Made by a program: the position numbers and the translations under genes | From: Salinisphaera sp002433465 | GTDB lineage: Bacteria > Pseudomonadota > Gammaproteobacteria > Nevskiales > Salinisphaeraceae | Length of the DNA stretch: 64,000 nt | Assembly: GCF_040361435.1 (NCBI RefSeq) | Contig: NZ_APNL01000016.1 | Location: 1-64,000 of the forward strand | Direction: 5' to 3' | Shown here: positions 17,108-25,882 of the stretch, piece after piece | Position numbering within the stretch: the first letter of the stretch is position 1 | Layout: the number at the start of each line of letters is the position of its first letter | Notes under the pieces: model-generated | What the model saw: only the letters and a program-made list of their open reading frames with translations | Told to the model about the DNA's origin: nothing | Databases searched by the model: none

Positions 17108-18195
17108 CGGCTAGAGGCCAGGGCGCGGCACCGCGTCGGGTATGTATTCTGCGGCTGTCGGCGTTGGGCGACTGCGCCAACGTGGTGCCGGCGATCCGCA
17201 CGCTCCAAGCGGCCTATCCGGATGTCGAAATCACCTGGATCATCAACAAGGCCGAGGCCGGGCTGGTCGCCGATATCGCGGGCGTTGAATGCCTGGCCTA
17301 CGACAAACGCGGCGGCCGGGCGGCGATCGCCGATCTCAAGCGCCAGCTTGCCGGCCGGCGCTTCGATGCGTTGCTGAACATGCATGCCAGCTGGCGGGCG
17401 AACCGTATCAGCCTGCTGGTCAAGGCCGATCGCCGTATCGGCTTCGATGCACGCCGGGCCCGCGACGGCCAGCGCCTGTTCGTCCGCGAACGTATTCCAG
17501 CGGTGGGAAGCCGACACGTCGTCGATGGTTTCCTGGCCTTTGCGGCGATGCTGGGTGCCAGCGAGCCGGTCATGGACTGGCGTGTCCCGATCGCCGAGGC
17601 CGACCGTGCGCGGGCGGGCGAACTGCTCGGCGACGATGCCCGCGAAATCCTGTTCATCAGCCCCTGTTCGAGCCATACACGGCGCAACTGGCTGGCCGAC
17701 CGCTATGCCGCGGTGGCCGATCACGCTGCCCATGAACACGGCTTGCGCGTCGTGCTCGTCGGCGGACCGAGCGATCTCGAACGCCAGATGGGCGTGGATA
17801 TCGAAACGGCGATGGCAACGCCCGCCACCAATCTCATTGGCCAGACCAACCTCAAACAGCTGATCGCCTTGTTCGAACGGGGCCGGGTGCTGGTCACCCC
17901 TGACTCCGGGCCGGCGCATATGGCAAATGCGACCGACATCACCACGATCTCGCTCCACGCCGCGACCGACCCGCGCCGCAGCGGCGCCTATCGCTCCCGC
18001 CAATTCTGTGTGGATTATTTCGCCGAAGCCGCAGCCCGCTATCGCAACGCCACGCCGGACACGCTCAAATGGGGCACCCGTATCGAGGACGACGCGGGCG
18101 TGATGGCGCTGATTCCGGTGGAAGCGGTGACCCGGCGGGTCGATCAGGCCCTGGCCGCGGACTCGCCGGCCTGCAGCATGGCCGCCATCTTCTGA
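17104..18195 (+). CDS. Glycosyltransferase family 9 (heptosyltransferase-like)
   Basis: The 363-residue GT-B enzyme has the GT9 N-terminus (RRVCILRLSALGDCANVVPAIRTL) and the donor-site signature VTPDSGPAHMANA near residues 267–279. This family adds heptose to Kdo or heptose in the LPS inner core, so this is likely a WaaC/WaaF/WaaQ relative acting at the inner membrane. It lies far from the main LPS cluster of this window and is coupled to the CDF gene by an ATGA overlap. Its 3' end runs 52 bases into the convergent NTF2-like gene. Confidence 0.88.
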   Translation: MTARGQGAAPRRVCILRLSALGDCANVVPAIRTLQAAYPDVEITWIINKAEAGLVADIAGVECLAYDKRGGRAAIADLKRQLAGRRFDALLNMHASWRANRISLLVKADRRIGFDARRARDGQRLFVRERIPAVGSRHVVDGFLAFAAMLGASEPVMDWRVPIAEADRARAGELLGDDAREILFISPCSSHTRRNWLADRYAAVADHAAHEHGLRVVLVGGPSDLERQMGVDIETAMATPATNLIGQTNLKQLIALFERGRVLVTPDSGPAHMANATDITTISLHAATDPRRSGAYRSRQFCVDYFAEAAARYRNATPDTLKWGTRIEDDAGVMALIPVEAVTRRVDQALAADSPACSMAAIF

Positions 18196-18548
18196 TGAAT
18201 AAGGTTGACGGCCTTCAGCGGTCGTAGCATGACCTTGAATTCGGTGATCTGGCCGGCGTCGTTCCATTCGATCATGTCGACGCCGTTGATCTGTATACCG
18301 TCCAGTTCCAGCTCGAATTCCAGCACCGCGTTGCCCTCGGCCTGTAGTTCCCGCACGTAGCGAAAGCTATCGGTCCCGAACACCTGCAGGGCGGCTGCGA
18401 GATACTGCACGGTGATGGCCTTGCCCACCTGGGGCGTATGCACTACGGGCGAATGGAAGACCGCATCGTCGGCAATCAATGCCTCGAGGCCGTGGGCGCT
18501 ACGGGCTTTAACGAGTTCGTGCCAGGTGGCGATGGGGTTTTGGTGCAT
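18144..18548 (-). CDS. NTF2/SnoaL-like fold protein
   Basis: This 134-residue single-domain protein has the alpha-plus-beta layout of the SnoaL/NTF2 superfamily: an N-terminal helix (TWHELVKARSAHGLEALIADD), FHSPVV, then strands with ELELDGIQINGVDMIEWNDAGQITEFKVMLRP. The WNDAGQITEF stretch is typical of NTF2-like proteins. No substrate can be named. Its 3' end overlaps the convergent GT9 gene by 52 bases. Confidence 0.75.
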   Translation of the reverse strand: MHQNPIATWHELVKARSAHGLEALIADDAVFHSPVVHTPQVGKAITVQYLAAALQVFGTDSFRYVRELQAEGNAVLEFELELDGIQINGVDMIEWNDAGQITEFKVMLRPLKAVNLIHQKMAAMLQAGESAARA

Positions 18549-18587
18549 GGACGGATCTCTGCGGGACGATGCGGATGCGGCAGGCGC

Positions 18588-19064
18588 TTACTCGGGCGGC
18601 TGGTTTTCCAGGCCGAGGATGAAGTCCCAATGTTCCTTGTCCACCGGCATGACCGACAGCCGATTGCCCTTGCGCACCAGCGGGAAGTCGCCGAGTTCGT
18701 CGGCGTGGTCCTTGATCTCGGCGAGTGAAATCACGCGGTCGAGTTCGCGCTCGAAGGTGACATCCACTCGATACCAGCGCGGCTTTTCGGGATCGGATTT
18801 GGGGTCGTAGTGGGCATCCTTCGGATCGAAGGCGGTGTCGTCGGGATAGCCGGCCCGCGAGATACGCATGATGCCGACTACGCCCGGTACCTTGGTGTTG
18901 GAGTGGTAGAAGAAAGCCAGATCGCCTTCCGACATATCGTCGCGCATGAAATTGCGCGCCTGATAGTTGCGTACGCCGTCCCAGCCTTCGGTCTGGTTCT
19001 TGCGCTGCTGCAGATCCTGGATGCTGAACTCGTCGGGTTCGGACTTCATCAACCAATAACGCAT
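18588..19064 (-). CDS. EVE domain protein
   Basis: The 158-residue protein is a stand-alone EVE domain: it starts MRYWLMKSEPDEFSIQDL and contains GVRNYQARNFMRDDM, GDLAFFYHSN and PGVVGIMRIS. EVE domains belong to the PUA-like fold and are thought to read modified bases in nucleic acids. It lies next to the fau–6S RNA–zapA block, a neighbourhood common for this gene in gammaproteobacteria. Confidence 0.9.
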   Translation of the reverse strand: MRYWLMKSEPDEFSIQDLQQRKNQTEGWDGVRNYQARNFMRDDMSEGDLAFFYHSNTKVPGVVGIMRISRAGYPDDTAFDPKDAHYDPKSDPEKPRWYRVDVTFERELDRVISLAEIKDHADELGDFPLVRKGNRLSVMPVDKEHWDFILGLENQPPE

Positions 19065-19109
19065 GCGTATCCGTTCCTTTGAAACTTGCTGAAAGCGTTG
19101 TCCGCGAGT

Positions 19110-19706
19110 TTAACGCAGCGAAGGCGGGCAGGTCGCCCGGCGATAGATCGCGGCTTCGCTTGCGACCGCGTCGAGCGGCACGTCCCATTCGCGGGTGGCG
19201 ATATGGTCGACGCGCTGTACTTCGAACGCCAGGCCGAGCAGCCAAGGGCCGCGAAAACCCGACGCTCGCTGGCCGGCCAGGCTGCGATCGTAAAAGCCGC
19301 CGCCCATGCCGATACGCCGAGCAGCGGCATCGAACGCCGACAGGGGCATGATCAGCAGATCGAGCGCGGCCACGGGCCGGGCGCTGCCTGCGGTGGGCTC
19401 GAGGATGCCAAGCGGACTGCGCCGTCGGCGAAAGTGCGGGCCGTCGACGGCGATGAATTCCAGGCGCTCGCCGGCAACGCGCGGCAGGAATGCCTGTTGG
19501 CGTCGGTTGAAATAAGGCAGCAGCAGCCGCGGGTCGGCCTCGTGGCGCATGGGCCAGTACAGGCCGATACGGCGCGCACGACGGAATACGGGCAGGCGTG
19601 CAATGCGTTGGCAGGCCCGACGGCTGGCCATACGGCCCTGCTGGGGTGCGAGGCGGCGGCGTGCGCGGAGCGCGGCACGGCGCTGGTCGTCGATGGAAAC
19701 GCTCAT
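19110..19706 (-). CDS. fau: 5-formyltetrahydrofolate cyclo-ligase
   Basis: The 198-residue enzyme converts 5-formyl-THF to 5,10-methenyl-THF with ATP, returning storage folate to one-carbon metabolism. The signature GMGGGFYDRSL is near residues 134–144 and the substrate-side stretch LIMPLSAFDAAARRIG precedes it. The basic N-terminus (RRAALRARRRLAPQQ) is normal for the family. It lies just downstream of 6S RNA on the same strand, the E. coli ssrS–fau arrangement. Confidence 0.9.
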   Translation of the reverse strand: MSVSIDDQRRAALRARRRLAPQQGRMASRRACQRIARLPVFRRARRIGLYWPMRHEADPRLLLPYFNRRQQAFLPRVAGERLEFIAVDGPHFRRRRSPLGILEPTAGSARPVAALDLLIMPLSAFDAAARRIGMGGGFYDRSLAGQRASGFRGPWLLGLAFEVQRVDHIATREWDVPLDAVASEAAIYRRATCPPSLR

Positions 19707-19761
19707 GGCGCCACAGCATCAACGAGTGGGGCAAAAAACGAAAGGGGCCGACACTCCCGCC

Positions 19762-19924
19762 TGTGCCGTCGACCGTCCACTATCCTTGAGACGAATGCTC
19801 AAGTGGGGCGTTCCACGCCGCATTAGGTTTCCCGCAGCAAGGCGGGCGTACTCACCTGCGACGTTTCCCACCCCGGTTTAGGTACTTAGGCTCAAGGGGA
19901 ACCGGGAGGTCGTCGAACACCGCA
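19762..19924 (-). ncRNA. ssrS: 6S RNA
   Basis: This RNA would bind sigma-70 RNA polymerase and mimic an open promoter. The minus-strand transcript between zapA and fau has a closing stem (GTGTTCGAC near 19920 with GTCGACGGCAC near 19762), the conserved side CCCCTTGAGCCTAAG, and the opposite side TTGAGCATTCGTCTCAAGG, which mirrors TTGAACCAAGGGTTCAAGG in E. coli. Position and strand match the E. coli zapA–ssrS–fau order. Ends are approximate to ~10 bases. Confidence 0.85.
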
Positions 19925-20061
19925 GGAGTGCCGGCAGCATCGATGATACGCGGCTCGAAGCGGTGGTGCCAATCATGCGATCGCACGATCGCGTGTGCCG
20001 GGGCTGCCGGCGATTATTGCAGCGCGAGGACGGTCGTCGCGCGCCAAGGCGGGTTACGCGG

Positions 20062-20388
20062 CTAGTTCGGTTCCTTGAGCGCGGATTCGATATGCAGCTG
20101 CAGCTGCGACAGGCGTTCGGTAATCTCGCCGTCCGTGGCGGGCAGACCGGCTTCCTGACGCTCGAGCCGACGTTCGGCGGCGATCAGATCACGGGCAATA
20201 TTGAGTGCGGCCATCACGGCGATCCGTTCCACGCCCAGCGTCTTGCCCTTGCGCTGGATCGCGTGCATGCGCCGCGACAGATACTCGGCCGAGTTGAGCA
20301 GCGCTTCGCGCTCGCCTTCTGGACAGGCGATGGAGTAGTCGCGGCCCAGAATACGGATGGTCAGCGCGGATTGTTTTTCTGGCGGCAT
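20062..20388 (-). CDS. zapA: Cell division protein ZapA
   Basis: This 108-residue FtsZ-associated protein has an N-terminal small domain (LTIRILGRDYSIACPEGEREALLNSAEYLSRRM) typical of ZapA and a C-terminal coiled coil (about 60–105). It crosslinks FtsZ protofilaments at the Z-ring. It is 12 bases downstream of a small coiled-coil gene and directly upstream of 6S RNA, as in most gammaproteobacteria. Confidence 0.92.
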   Translation of the reverse strand: MPPEKQSALTIRILGRDYSIACPEGEREALLNSAEYLSRRMHAIQRKGKTLGVERIAVMAALNIARDLIAAERRLERQEAGLPATDGEITERLSQLQLHIESALKEPN

Positions 20389-20400
20389 TAAGTGTATCCG

Positions 20401-20598
20401 TTAGGCGTTGTCGGCTTCCGCTTCGAGCGCGCGAATGCGTTCGATCACGCCGTTGAGGCGCTCGCGCGTTTCCCGATTGCGGGCCTGTTCTTGCTCGTAG
20501 GAGGTCTTGAGTTCCTCGTAGTCGCGCAGCAGTGCGCGATAGGCCTCGATCAAGGCTTCGACGCGATCCTCGAAGTGGGTGATCTCGAACTGGCTCAT
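20401..20598 (-). CDS. TIGR02449-type small coiled-coil protein (ZapB-like)
   Basis: The 65-residue protein is almost entirely coiled coil (MSQFEITHFEDRVEALIEAY, then ELKTSYEQEQARNRETRERL). It matches the small TIGR02449 family always found before zapA, and is proposed to act like ZapB in the divisome. The frame extends upstream to 20673, but that part is unlike the family and runs through a terminator, so the ATG at 20598 is preferred. Confidence 0.85.
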   Translation of the reverse strand: MSQFEITHFEDRVEALIEAYRALLRDYEELKTSYEQEQARNRETRERLNGVIERIRALEAEADNA

Positions 20599-20654
20599 AA
20601 CGCTCCCTAGATGTGTACCCGAGTATAGCCGGCACCGGGCGCTGCGGGAAATAT

Positions 20655-20684
20655 GAAAAAAAAGGCCCGGCAAATGCCGGGCCT
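20655..20684 (-). terminator. Rho-independent terminator after the DegQ-type protease
   Basis: A ten-base-pair stem (AGGCCCGGCA with TGCCGGGCCT, 20663–20684) is followed, in the minus direction, by a run of T (A-run at 20656–20663 on the plus strand). It lies about 35 bases beyond the protease stop. Confidence 0.9.
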
Positions 20685-20717
20685 CGTGTGAGCGATCGTA
20701 AGGATCGCGCCTGCAGA

Positions 20718-22130
20718 CTAGCGAATCAGCAGGAACAGCGCACCGCCGCCGCGGCGAACGTGGAGCAGCAGCTGCTTGACGTCCGGGCCGGCCAGCTTGG
20801 ACAGCTGCGAGACGTCCTTGACCGGCTGGCGATTGATCGAGGTGATCACGTCGCCCGGGCGCAGCCCGGCACGTGCCGCCGCAGAGCCGCGCTCGACGTC
20901 TTTGACCACCACGCCTTCGACTTCTCCGGCCAGCGGGTTGTCGTCGGTGAGCGGCCCGAAGGTGGCGCCCTGAAGGCCCGAGGCGAGGTCGCTTTCGGCG
21001 CTGGCGCTATCGCCGCCGGCGCTGTCGGGCGCGTCGGCCGCGTTGCCGAGCGTGGCCTTGACCTCGCGTTCCTTGCCGTTGCGCAGCAGGGTGATGGAGA
21101 CCTTGTCGCCCGGCGACTTCAGGCCGATGGCGTTGGCCAGCTGCGAGAAGTCGTCGATGTCCTTGCCGTTGACCTGCGTGATCACGTCACGCTCCTTGAT
21201 GCCGGCCTTGGCCGCCGGCGAATCCGGCATGACCTGGGCCACGACCACGCCCTGATTGATGTCCAGATCGAAGGCCGAGGCCAGATCGGCAGTCAGATTC
21301 TGGCCGACCACGCCCAGACGACCTCGGCGCACCTCGCCATTCTCGGCAATCTGCTTGTAGACGCTGTTGACGAGGTTGCTCGGGATGGCGAAGCCGATCC
21401 CGATATTGCCGCCGGTGCGCGACAGGATGGCGCTGTTGATGCCCACCAGCTCGCCCTTGAGATTGACCAGGGCGCCGCCCGAGTTGCCGGGGTTGATGGA
21501 GGCATCGGTCTGGATGAAGTCTTCATAGCGGTTGCCGAGCCCGTGCCGGCCCAGCCCGCTGACGATACCGGAGGTCACGGTCTGGCGCAGGCCGAAGGGG
21601 TTGCCGATGGCAACCACGAAGTCGCCCACGCGCAGATCGTCGGAGTTGGCGATCGGCAGTTCGGTGAGCTCGTCGTCGGTCTTGATCTGCAGTACCGCGA
21701 TATCGGTTTCCGGATCGTCGCCGATGAGCTTGGCGTCGTATTCGCGGTTGTCGTTGAGGCGGACCACGATCTTCTCGGCATCGGTGACCACGTGGTGGTT
21801 GGTCAGCACAAAGCCCTTGTCGGCATCGACGATCACGCCGGAACCGGCCGCGGTCGGCTGGCGCGGGGTCTGGCGCTGCTGCTGGTCGGGCACGTCGAAA
21901 AAGCGACGGAAGAAGGGGTCGTTGAACAGCGGGTTATCCGGCATCTGCTGGGGTTTGCCGGTCACGACCACGTTCACCACGGCCGGCAACGCCTCGTCGA
22001 GCATGGGCGCAAGCGACGGGTTGTCGCCGGCCAGCATGCCGCTCGGCACTGCGGCGTGGGCGCTGCTCATGCAAAGCAGCAACAGACAGGAAAGAAAGAG
22101 CGCGTTGATCCGCTTGTTCATTGGCGTCAT
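20718..22130 (-). CDS. Periplasmic serine endoprotease, DegP/DegQ family
   Basis: The 470-residue protein has a Sec signal (about 1–27, AHA-A), a trypsin-like domain with the triad H113 (LTNHHVV), D143 (ETDIAVL) and S217 (GNSGGA), and two PDZ domains (about 275–360 and 385–470). It degrades or refolds damaged envelope proteins. The Q-linker region before H113 (QQQRQTP) is short, which favours the DegQ/MucD side over DegP. An in-frame ATG three codons downstream (22121) is an alternative start. Confidence 0.92.
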   Translation of the reverse strand: MTPMNKRINALFLSCLLLLCMSSAHAAVPSGMLAGDNPSLAPMLDEALPAVVNVVVTGKPQQMPDNPLFNDPFFRRFFDVPDQQQRQTPRQPTAAGSGVIVDADKGFVLTNHHVVTDAEKIVVRLNDNREYDAKLIGDDPETDIAVLQIKTDDELTELPIANSDDLRVGDFVVAIGNPFGLRQTVTSGIVSGLGRHGLGNRYEDFIQTDASINPGNSGGALVNLKGELVGINSAILSRTGGNIGIGFAIPSNLVNSVYKQIAENGEVRRGRLGVVGQNLTADLASAFDLDINQGVVVAQVMPDSPAAKAGIKERDVITQVNGKDIDDFSQLANAIGLKSPGDKVSITLLRNGKEREVKATLGNAADAPDSAGGDSASAESDLASGLQGATFGPLTDDNPLAGEVEGVVVKDVERGSAAARAGLRPGDVITSINRQPVKDVSQLSKLAGPDVKQLLLHVRRGGGALFLLIR

Positions 22131-22269
22131 AGGTCTTTTCTCGTTGGTGTGTTCACCATACGACCGGCGTACCCCGGGTCGTCCCGCAGCCTAAGACCAT
22201 CGCAGGATGGTCGAGTTTCATGCCTCGCACAGAAACATGGTCATTGCACGCAGTCCTGCCGGTTCCCAG

Positions 22270-23325
22270 TTATTGCGTGCGATGAACCACCTTGGCCAGG
22301 CCGCTTTCGCTCAGGCTGCGGCTGATGGCAAGCCGCGATTGTTCGGCGATCCGGGCCAGAAAGCCGCTGTTGTGTTTCATGGCCACGGTGAATACGTCGC
22401 GACCGTCGCGTGCGGCGGCGAGCATGACGTCGTCGCTGGTGGCCACTTCGTCGACCAGCGCCAGGGTGAGTGCCTGGCTGCCGTACCAGTGCTCGCCGGT
22501 GGCTACGCGGTCGATATCGAGGTTCGGCCGATAACGCGATACGAAATGCTTGAACAGGCCGTGGGTGTCTTCGAGTTCCTCGCGAAACTTGGCGCGGCCT
22601 TCCTCGGTGTTTTCGCCGAAGACGGTGAGGGTGCGCTTGTAGTCGCCGGCCGTATGCATTTCGAAATCGATCTGCTTGTCCTTGAGCAGGCGATGAAAGT
22701 TGGGAATCTGGGCGACCACGCCGATGGAGCCGATGATGGAAAACGGCGCGGCGACGATCCGCTCGCCCACGCAGGCCATCATGTAGCCGCCGCTGGCCGC
22801 CAGACGATCCACGCAGATGGTCAGGCGCACGCCCGCATCGCGCAGGCGGGCCAGCTGGGATGCCGCCAGGCCGTAGCTGTGCACCATGCCGCCGGCGGAT
22901 TCGAGCCGTACCAGCACTTCGTCGCCGGCCTCGGCCACCTGCATGACGGCGGTGATTTCGTCGCGCAGCGATTCCACCGCCGAGGCACGGATATCGCCGT
23001 CGAAATCGAGCACGAACAGGCGCGCCGGCTCATGGCGCTTGCCCAGCTTCTCGGCCTTGCGGCGCTGTTTGTCTTCCACCTTCTTGCGCTTGGCGCGGGC
23101 CTTGCGCTCGCTGTCGTTGAGCAGAGTGGCATTGAGCGTTTCGGCCATACGATCAAGACGATCGTTGACGTGGGTAATGCGTAGCCGGTCGCCGTCGCGT
23201 TCTGCCTTGGCCTGGCCGATCAGGCTCAGTATCCAGCCCACGGTCAGGGCAAGGGCGATGACCACGGTCACGGCCTTGGCCAGGAACAGGCCGTAGTTCA
23301 TGGCAAAGTCGGCGATCAACTCCAT
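22270..23325 (-). CDS. sohB: Inner-membrane protease SohB (S49 family)
   Basis: The 351-residue protein has an N-terminal membrane helix (about 12–33), a basic linker, and an S49 peptidase domain. The likely nucleophile is in AASGGYMMACVG and the general base lysine in GDYKRTLT; IGSIGVVAQIPNFHRLL is also diagnostic. It belongs to the SppA-like family that acts on membrane or signal peptides in the periplasm. Confidence 0.92.
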   Translation of the reverse strand: MELIADFAMNYGLFLAKAVTVVIALALTVGWILSLIGQAKAERDGDRLRITHVNDRLDRMAETLNATLLNDSERKARAKRKKVEDKQRRKAEKLGKRHEPARLFVLDFDGDIRASAVESLRDEITAVMQVAEAGDEVLVRLESAGGMVHSYGLAASQLARLRDAGVRLTICVDRLAASGGYMMACVGERIVAAPFSIIGSIGVVAQIPNFHRLLKDKQIDFEMHTAGDYKRTLTVFGENTEEGRAKFREELEDTHGLFKHFVSRYRPNLDIDRVATGEHWYGSQALTLALVDEVATSDDVMLAAARDGRDVFTVAMKHNSGFLARIAEQSRLAISRSLSESGLAKVVHRTQ

Positions 23326-23388
23326 GGCGTCGATTATCCTTGAGGGGCAGGGCGCAGAGCCGGCGAGCGTTAACGCGAACGCCGGCGA

Positions 23389-24393
23389 TTAGATCCAGCC
23401 CGAAAGTTCGCGCTTGATCAGTCGGGTGAACATGTCCACATGATCTTCGCGGTCGTTGAGCGCGGGAATATATCGCAGCGAACCGCCACCGGCTTCTTCG
23501 AAATATTCGCGGTTTTCTTCCTTGATCTCTTCCAGCGTTTCCAGACAGTCGGAAGAAAAGCCCGGGCACATCACGTCCACGCTCTTCATGCCGGCCTTGC
23601 CCCAGGCCTTCATCGTTTCGTCCAGATACGGCTGCAGCCAGGGCTCACGACCGAAGCGCGACTGGAAGCACACCTTGTATTCGTTGCGCGAAAGGCCAAG
23701 CTCGGCCGCCAGCAGCTGGGCGGTGATGCCGCAGTCGCGCGGGTAGGGATCGCCGTTCTTCACATAGCGCTTCGGGATGCCATGAAACGACAGCACCAGT
23801 TTCTCGGCGCGCCCGTGCTCGGCCCAGTGTTCACGTACCGACGCCGCCAACGCCTCGATATAGGCCGGCTCGTCGTGGTAGCGATTGATCTGGCGCAGCG
23901 CCGGCGGCTCCGGCCACTCGGCAAGCACCTCGCCGATCTTGTCGAAAGTCGTCGCGACCGTGGTTGCCGAATACTGCGGATAGGCCGGCAGGACCAGCAC
24001 CTGCTTGCAGCCGGCGGCATCCAGTTCGCGCAGGCCCGCCTCGATGGAGGGGTTGCCGTAGCGCATGGCAAGGGCGACGTGTACCGGGCGCTCGATTTCC
24101 TGATCCAGCCGTGCCTGGATGCGCTCGGCCTGGCGGCGTGCGTAGACCAGCAACGGCGAGCCTTCATCGGTCCAGACGGAGCGATAGCCTTCGGCCGAGT
24201 TCTTGGGCCGGAAGGTCAGGATGATGCCGTAGAGAATGGGCAACCATAACGCGCGGTTGAGATCGACCACGCGGCGGTCGCTCAGAAATTCGGCCAGATA
24301 GCGGCGAACGGCAGGAATGGAGGTATCGTCGGGGGTGCCCAGATTGGTGAAAAGCACACCGATCGGGCGCTGCGCACGGCGGGAATTCATCAT
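23389..24393 (-). CDS. hemH: Ferrochelatase
   Basis: This 334-residue enzyme inserts Fe(II) into protoporphyrin IX, the last step of heme synthesis. Family marks are GVLFTNLGTPDDTS at the start, LPAYPQYSATTVATTFD, the catalytic-histidine region SFHGIPKRYVKNGDPYP, CFQSRFGREPWLQPY and CPGFSSDCLETLEEI. Length and motifs are complete. Confidence 0.95.
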   Translation of the reverse strand: MMNSRRAQRPIGVLFTNLGTPDDTSIPAVRRYLAEFLSDRRVVDLNRALWLPILYGIILTFRPKNSAEGYRSVWTDEGSPLLVYARRQAERIQARLDQEIERPVHVALAMRYGNPSIEAGLRELDAAGCKQVLVLPAYPQYSATTVATTFDKIGEVLAEWPEPPALRQINRYHDEPAYIEALAASVREHWAEHGRAEKLVLSFHGIPKRYVKNGDPYPRDCGITAQLLAAELGLSRNEYKVCFQSRFGREPWLQPYLDETMKAWGKAGMKSVDVMCPGFSSDCLETLEEIKEENREYFEEAGGGSLRYIPALNDREDHVDMFTRLIKRELSGWI

Positions 24394-24437
24394 GTCCTCT
24401 CGCTATCGTTTCGCGGGCTACGATATTTAGGGGCAAT

Positions 24438-24474
24438 GGTACGGGATGCAACCGAACGGCTGCATCCCATACCC
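24438..24474 (-). terminator. Hairpin after the alanine symporter gene, weak terminator candidate
   Basis: An eight-base-pair stem (GGGATGCA with TGCATCCC, 24443–24468), extended by GGTA/TACC after one mismatch, lies about 25 bases beyond the symporter stop. No T-run follows, so efficient intrinsic termination is uncertain. Confidence 0.4.
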
Positions 24475-24497
24475 GATTCTACCGCCTGTGCGGGTGC

Positions 24498-25838
24498 TTA
24501 TGCTTTATCGAAATACGTCCGGGTGAGTTTGAACACCACCGGTGCGAGCAGAACCAGCGCGATGAGGTTCGGAATGGCCATGAGCGCGTTCATGACGTCC
24601 GCAATCAGCCAGACCAGATCCAGCTCGGCCACGGCGCCCACGAATACTGCCACCACCCAGATCAGCCGGTAGGGCACGACGATACGCGAGCCGAACAGAT
24701 ACTCGGCGGTGCGTTCGCCGTAATAGCTCCAGGCCAGCATGGTGGAAAAGGCGAAGATCACCATGCCGAAGCTCACGATCCAGCCGCCAGGGCCGGGCAT
24801 GCCGGTGGTGAAGGCTTCTGCAGACAGCTGGGCGCCGGTGGTACCGGACGACCAGGCCCCGGTGGCGATGATCACCAGCGCGGTCATGGTGCAGACGACG
24901 ATCGTGTCGATGAAGGTGCCCAGCATGGCGACCACGCCCTGACGCACCGGGCTGTCGGTACGCGCTGCGGCATGGGCGATAGGCGCGCTGCCCAGGCCCG
25001 CCTCGTTCGAGAAGATGCCGCGGGCCACGCCGAAACGAATCGCCATGAGGATGCCGGCGCCGGCGAAGCCGCCGGTCGCGGCGGTGCCGGTGAATGCGTC
25101 GGAAAAGATCAGGCCGATTGCCGCGGGGATTTCCCCCGCGTTGAGCAAAAGCACAAGCGCCGCGCCGATGACATAAATTACCGCCATCACCGGAACGAGC
25201 TTGTCGGTCACACTGGCCAGGCGCTTGAGGCCGCCGATGATTACCGCGAACACTGCGCCCGCCATGACCACGCCGGTGAGCCAGCGCGGGACCGACAGGG
25301 TTTCGTCGAAGACCTGCGACACCGAGTTAGACTGCACGGTGTTGCCGATCCCGAAGGCGGCCACGGTGGCAAAAAGCGCAAACAGGAAGGCGAGCCATTT
25401 CCAGTTCGCGCCCAGGCCGTTGCGAATGTAGTACATGGGGCCGCCCACGTAGGCGCCCTCGGCGTTGGTCTCGCGGTACTTCACGGCCAGTACGGCTTCG
25501 CCGTACTTGGTGGCCATGCCCACGACAGCGGTCACCCACATCCAGAAAATCGCCCCCGGGCCGCCCAGGTGGATGGCGGTGGCCACGCCGGCAATGTTGC
25601 CGGTACCCACCGTGGCCGCGAGCGCTGTGGCGAGCGCCTGGAACGGGGTGATATCACCGGGCTCCGTACTCTGCTTGCGGCCCGCGAACAGCATGGAAAA
25701 GCCATAGCCGAGCTTGCGTTGCGGAATGCCGCGCAGGCCCACGGTCAGATAAATACCGGTGCCCAGCAGCAAAAACAGCATCACCGGGCCCCAGACCCAG
25801 CTGCTGACCGTGCTCAGCGCGTTCGTAAGTGTTTCCAT
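24498..25838 (-). CDS. Sodium:alanine symporter (AGCS family)
   Basis: The 446-residue carrier of the AGCS family imports alanine or glycine with Na+. About 10–11 hydrophobic segments are visible, with marks such as GTGNIAGVATAIHLGGPGA, FWMWVTAVVGMATKYGEA and SNEAGLGSAPIAHAAA. An ATG at 25865 is also in frame, but the one at 25838 follows a GGGGGATT Shine-Dalgarno stretch and gives the usual N-terminus (METLTNALSTVSSWVWGPV). Confidence 0.92.
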   Translation of the reverse strand: METLTNALSTVSSWVWGPVMLFLLLGTGIYLTVGLRGIPQRKLGYGFSMLFAGRKQSTEPGDITPFQALATALAATVGTGNIAGVATAIHLGGPGAIFWMWVTAVVGMATKYGEAVLAVKYRETNAEGAYVGGPMYYIRNGLGANWKWLAFLFALFATVAAFGIGNTVQSNSVSQVFDETLSVPRWLTGVVMAGAVFAVIIGGLKRLASVTDKLVPVMAVIYVIGAALVLLLNAGEIPAAIGLIFSDAFTGTAATGGFAGAGILMAIRFGVARGIFSNEAGLGSAPIAHAAARTDSPVRQGVVAMLGTFIDTIVVCTMTALVIIATGAWSSGTTGAQLSAEAFTTGMPGPGGWIVSFGMVIFAFSTMLAWSYYGERTAEYLFGSRIVVPYRLIWVVAVFVGAVAELDLVWLIADVMNALMAIPNLIALVLLAPVVFKLTRTYFDKA

Positions 25839-25882
25839 TATCGAATCCCCCTGAATGGGCTGCATGCGCAGCCCGGATGACG

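Noticed and set aside
20613..22325. Long plus-strand open frame across the DegQ-type protease
   Set aside because: It is the complement shadow of a well-supported protease and passes through a terminator hairpin.
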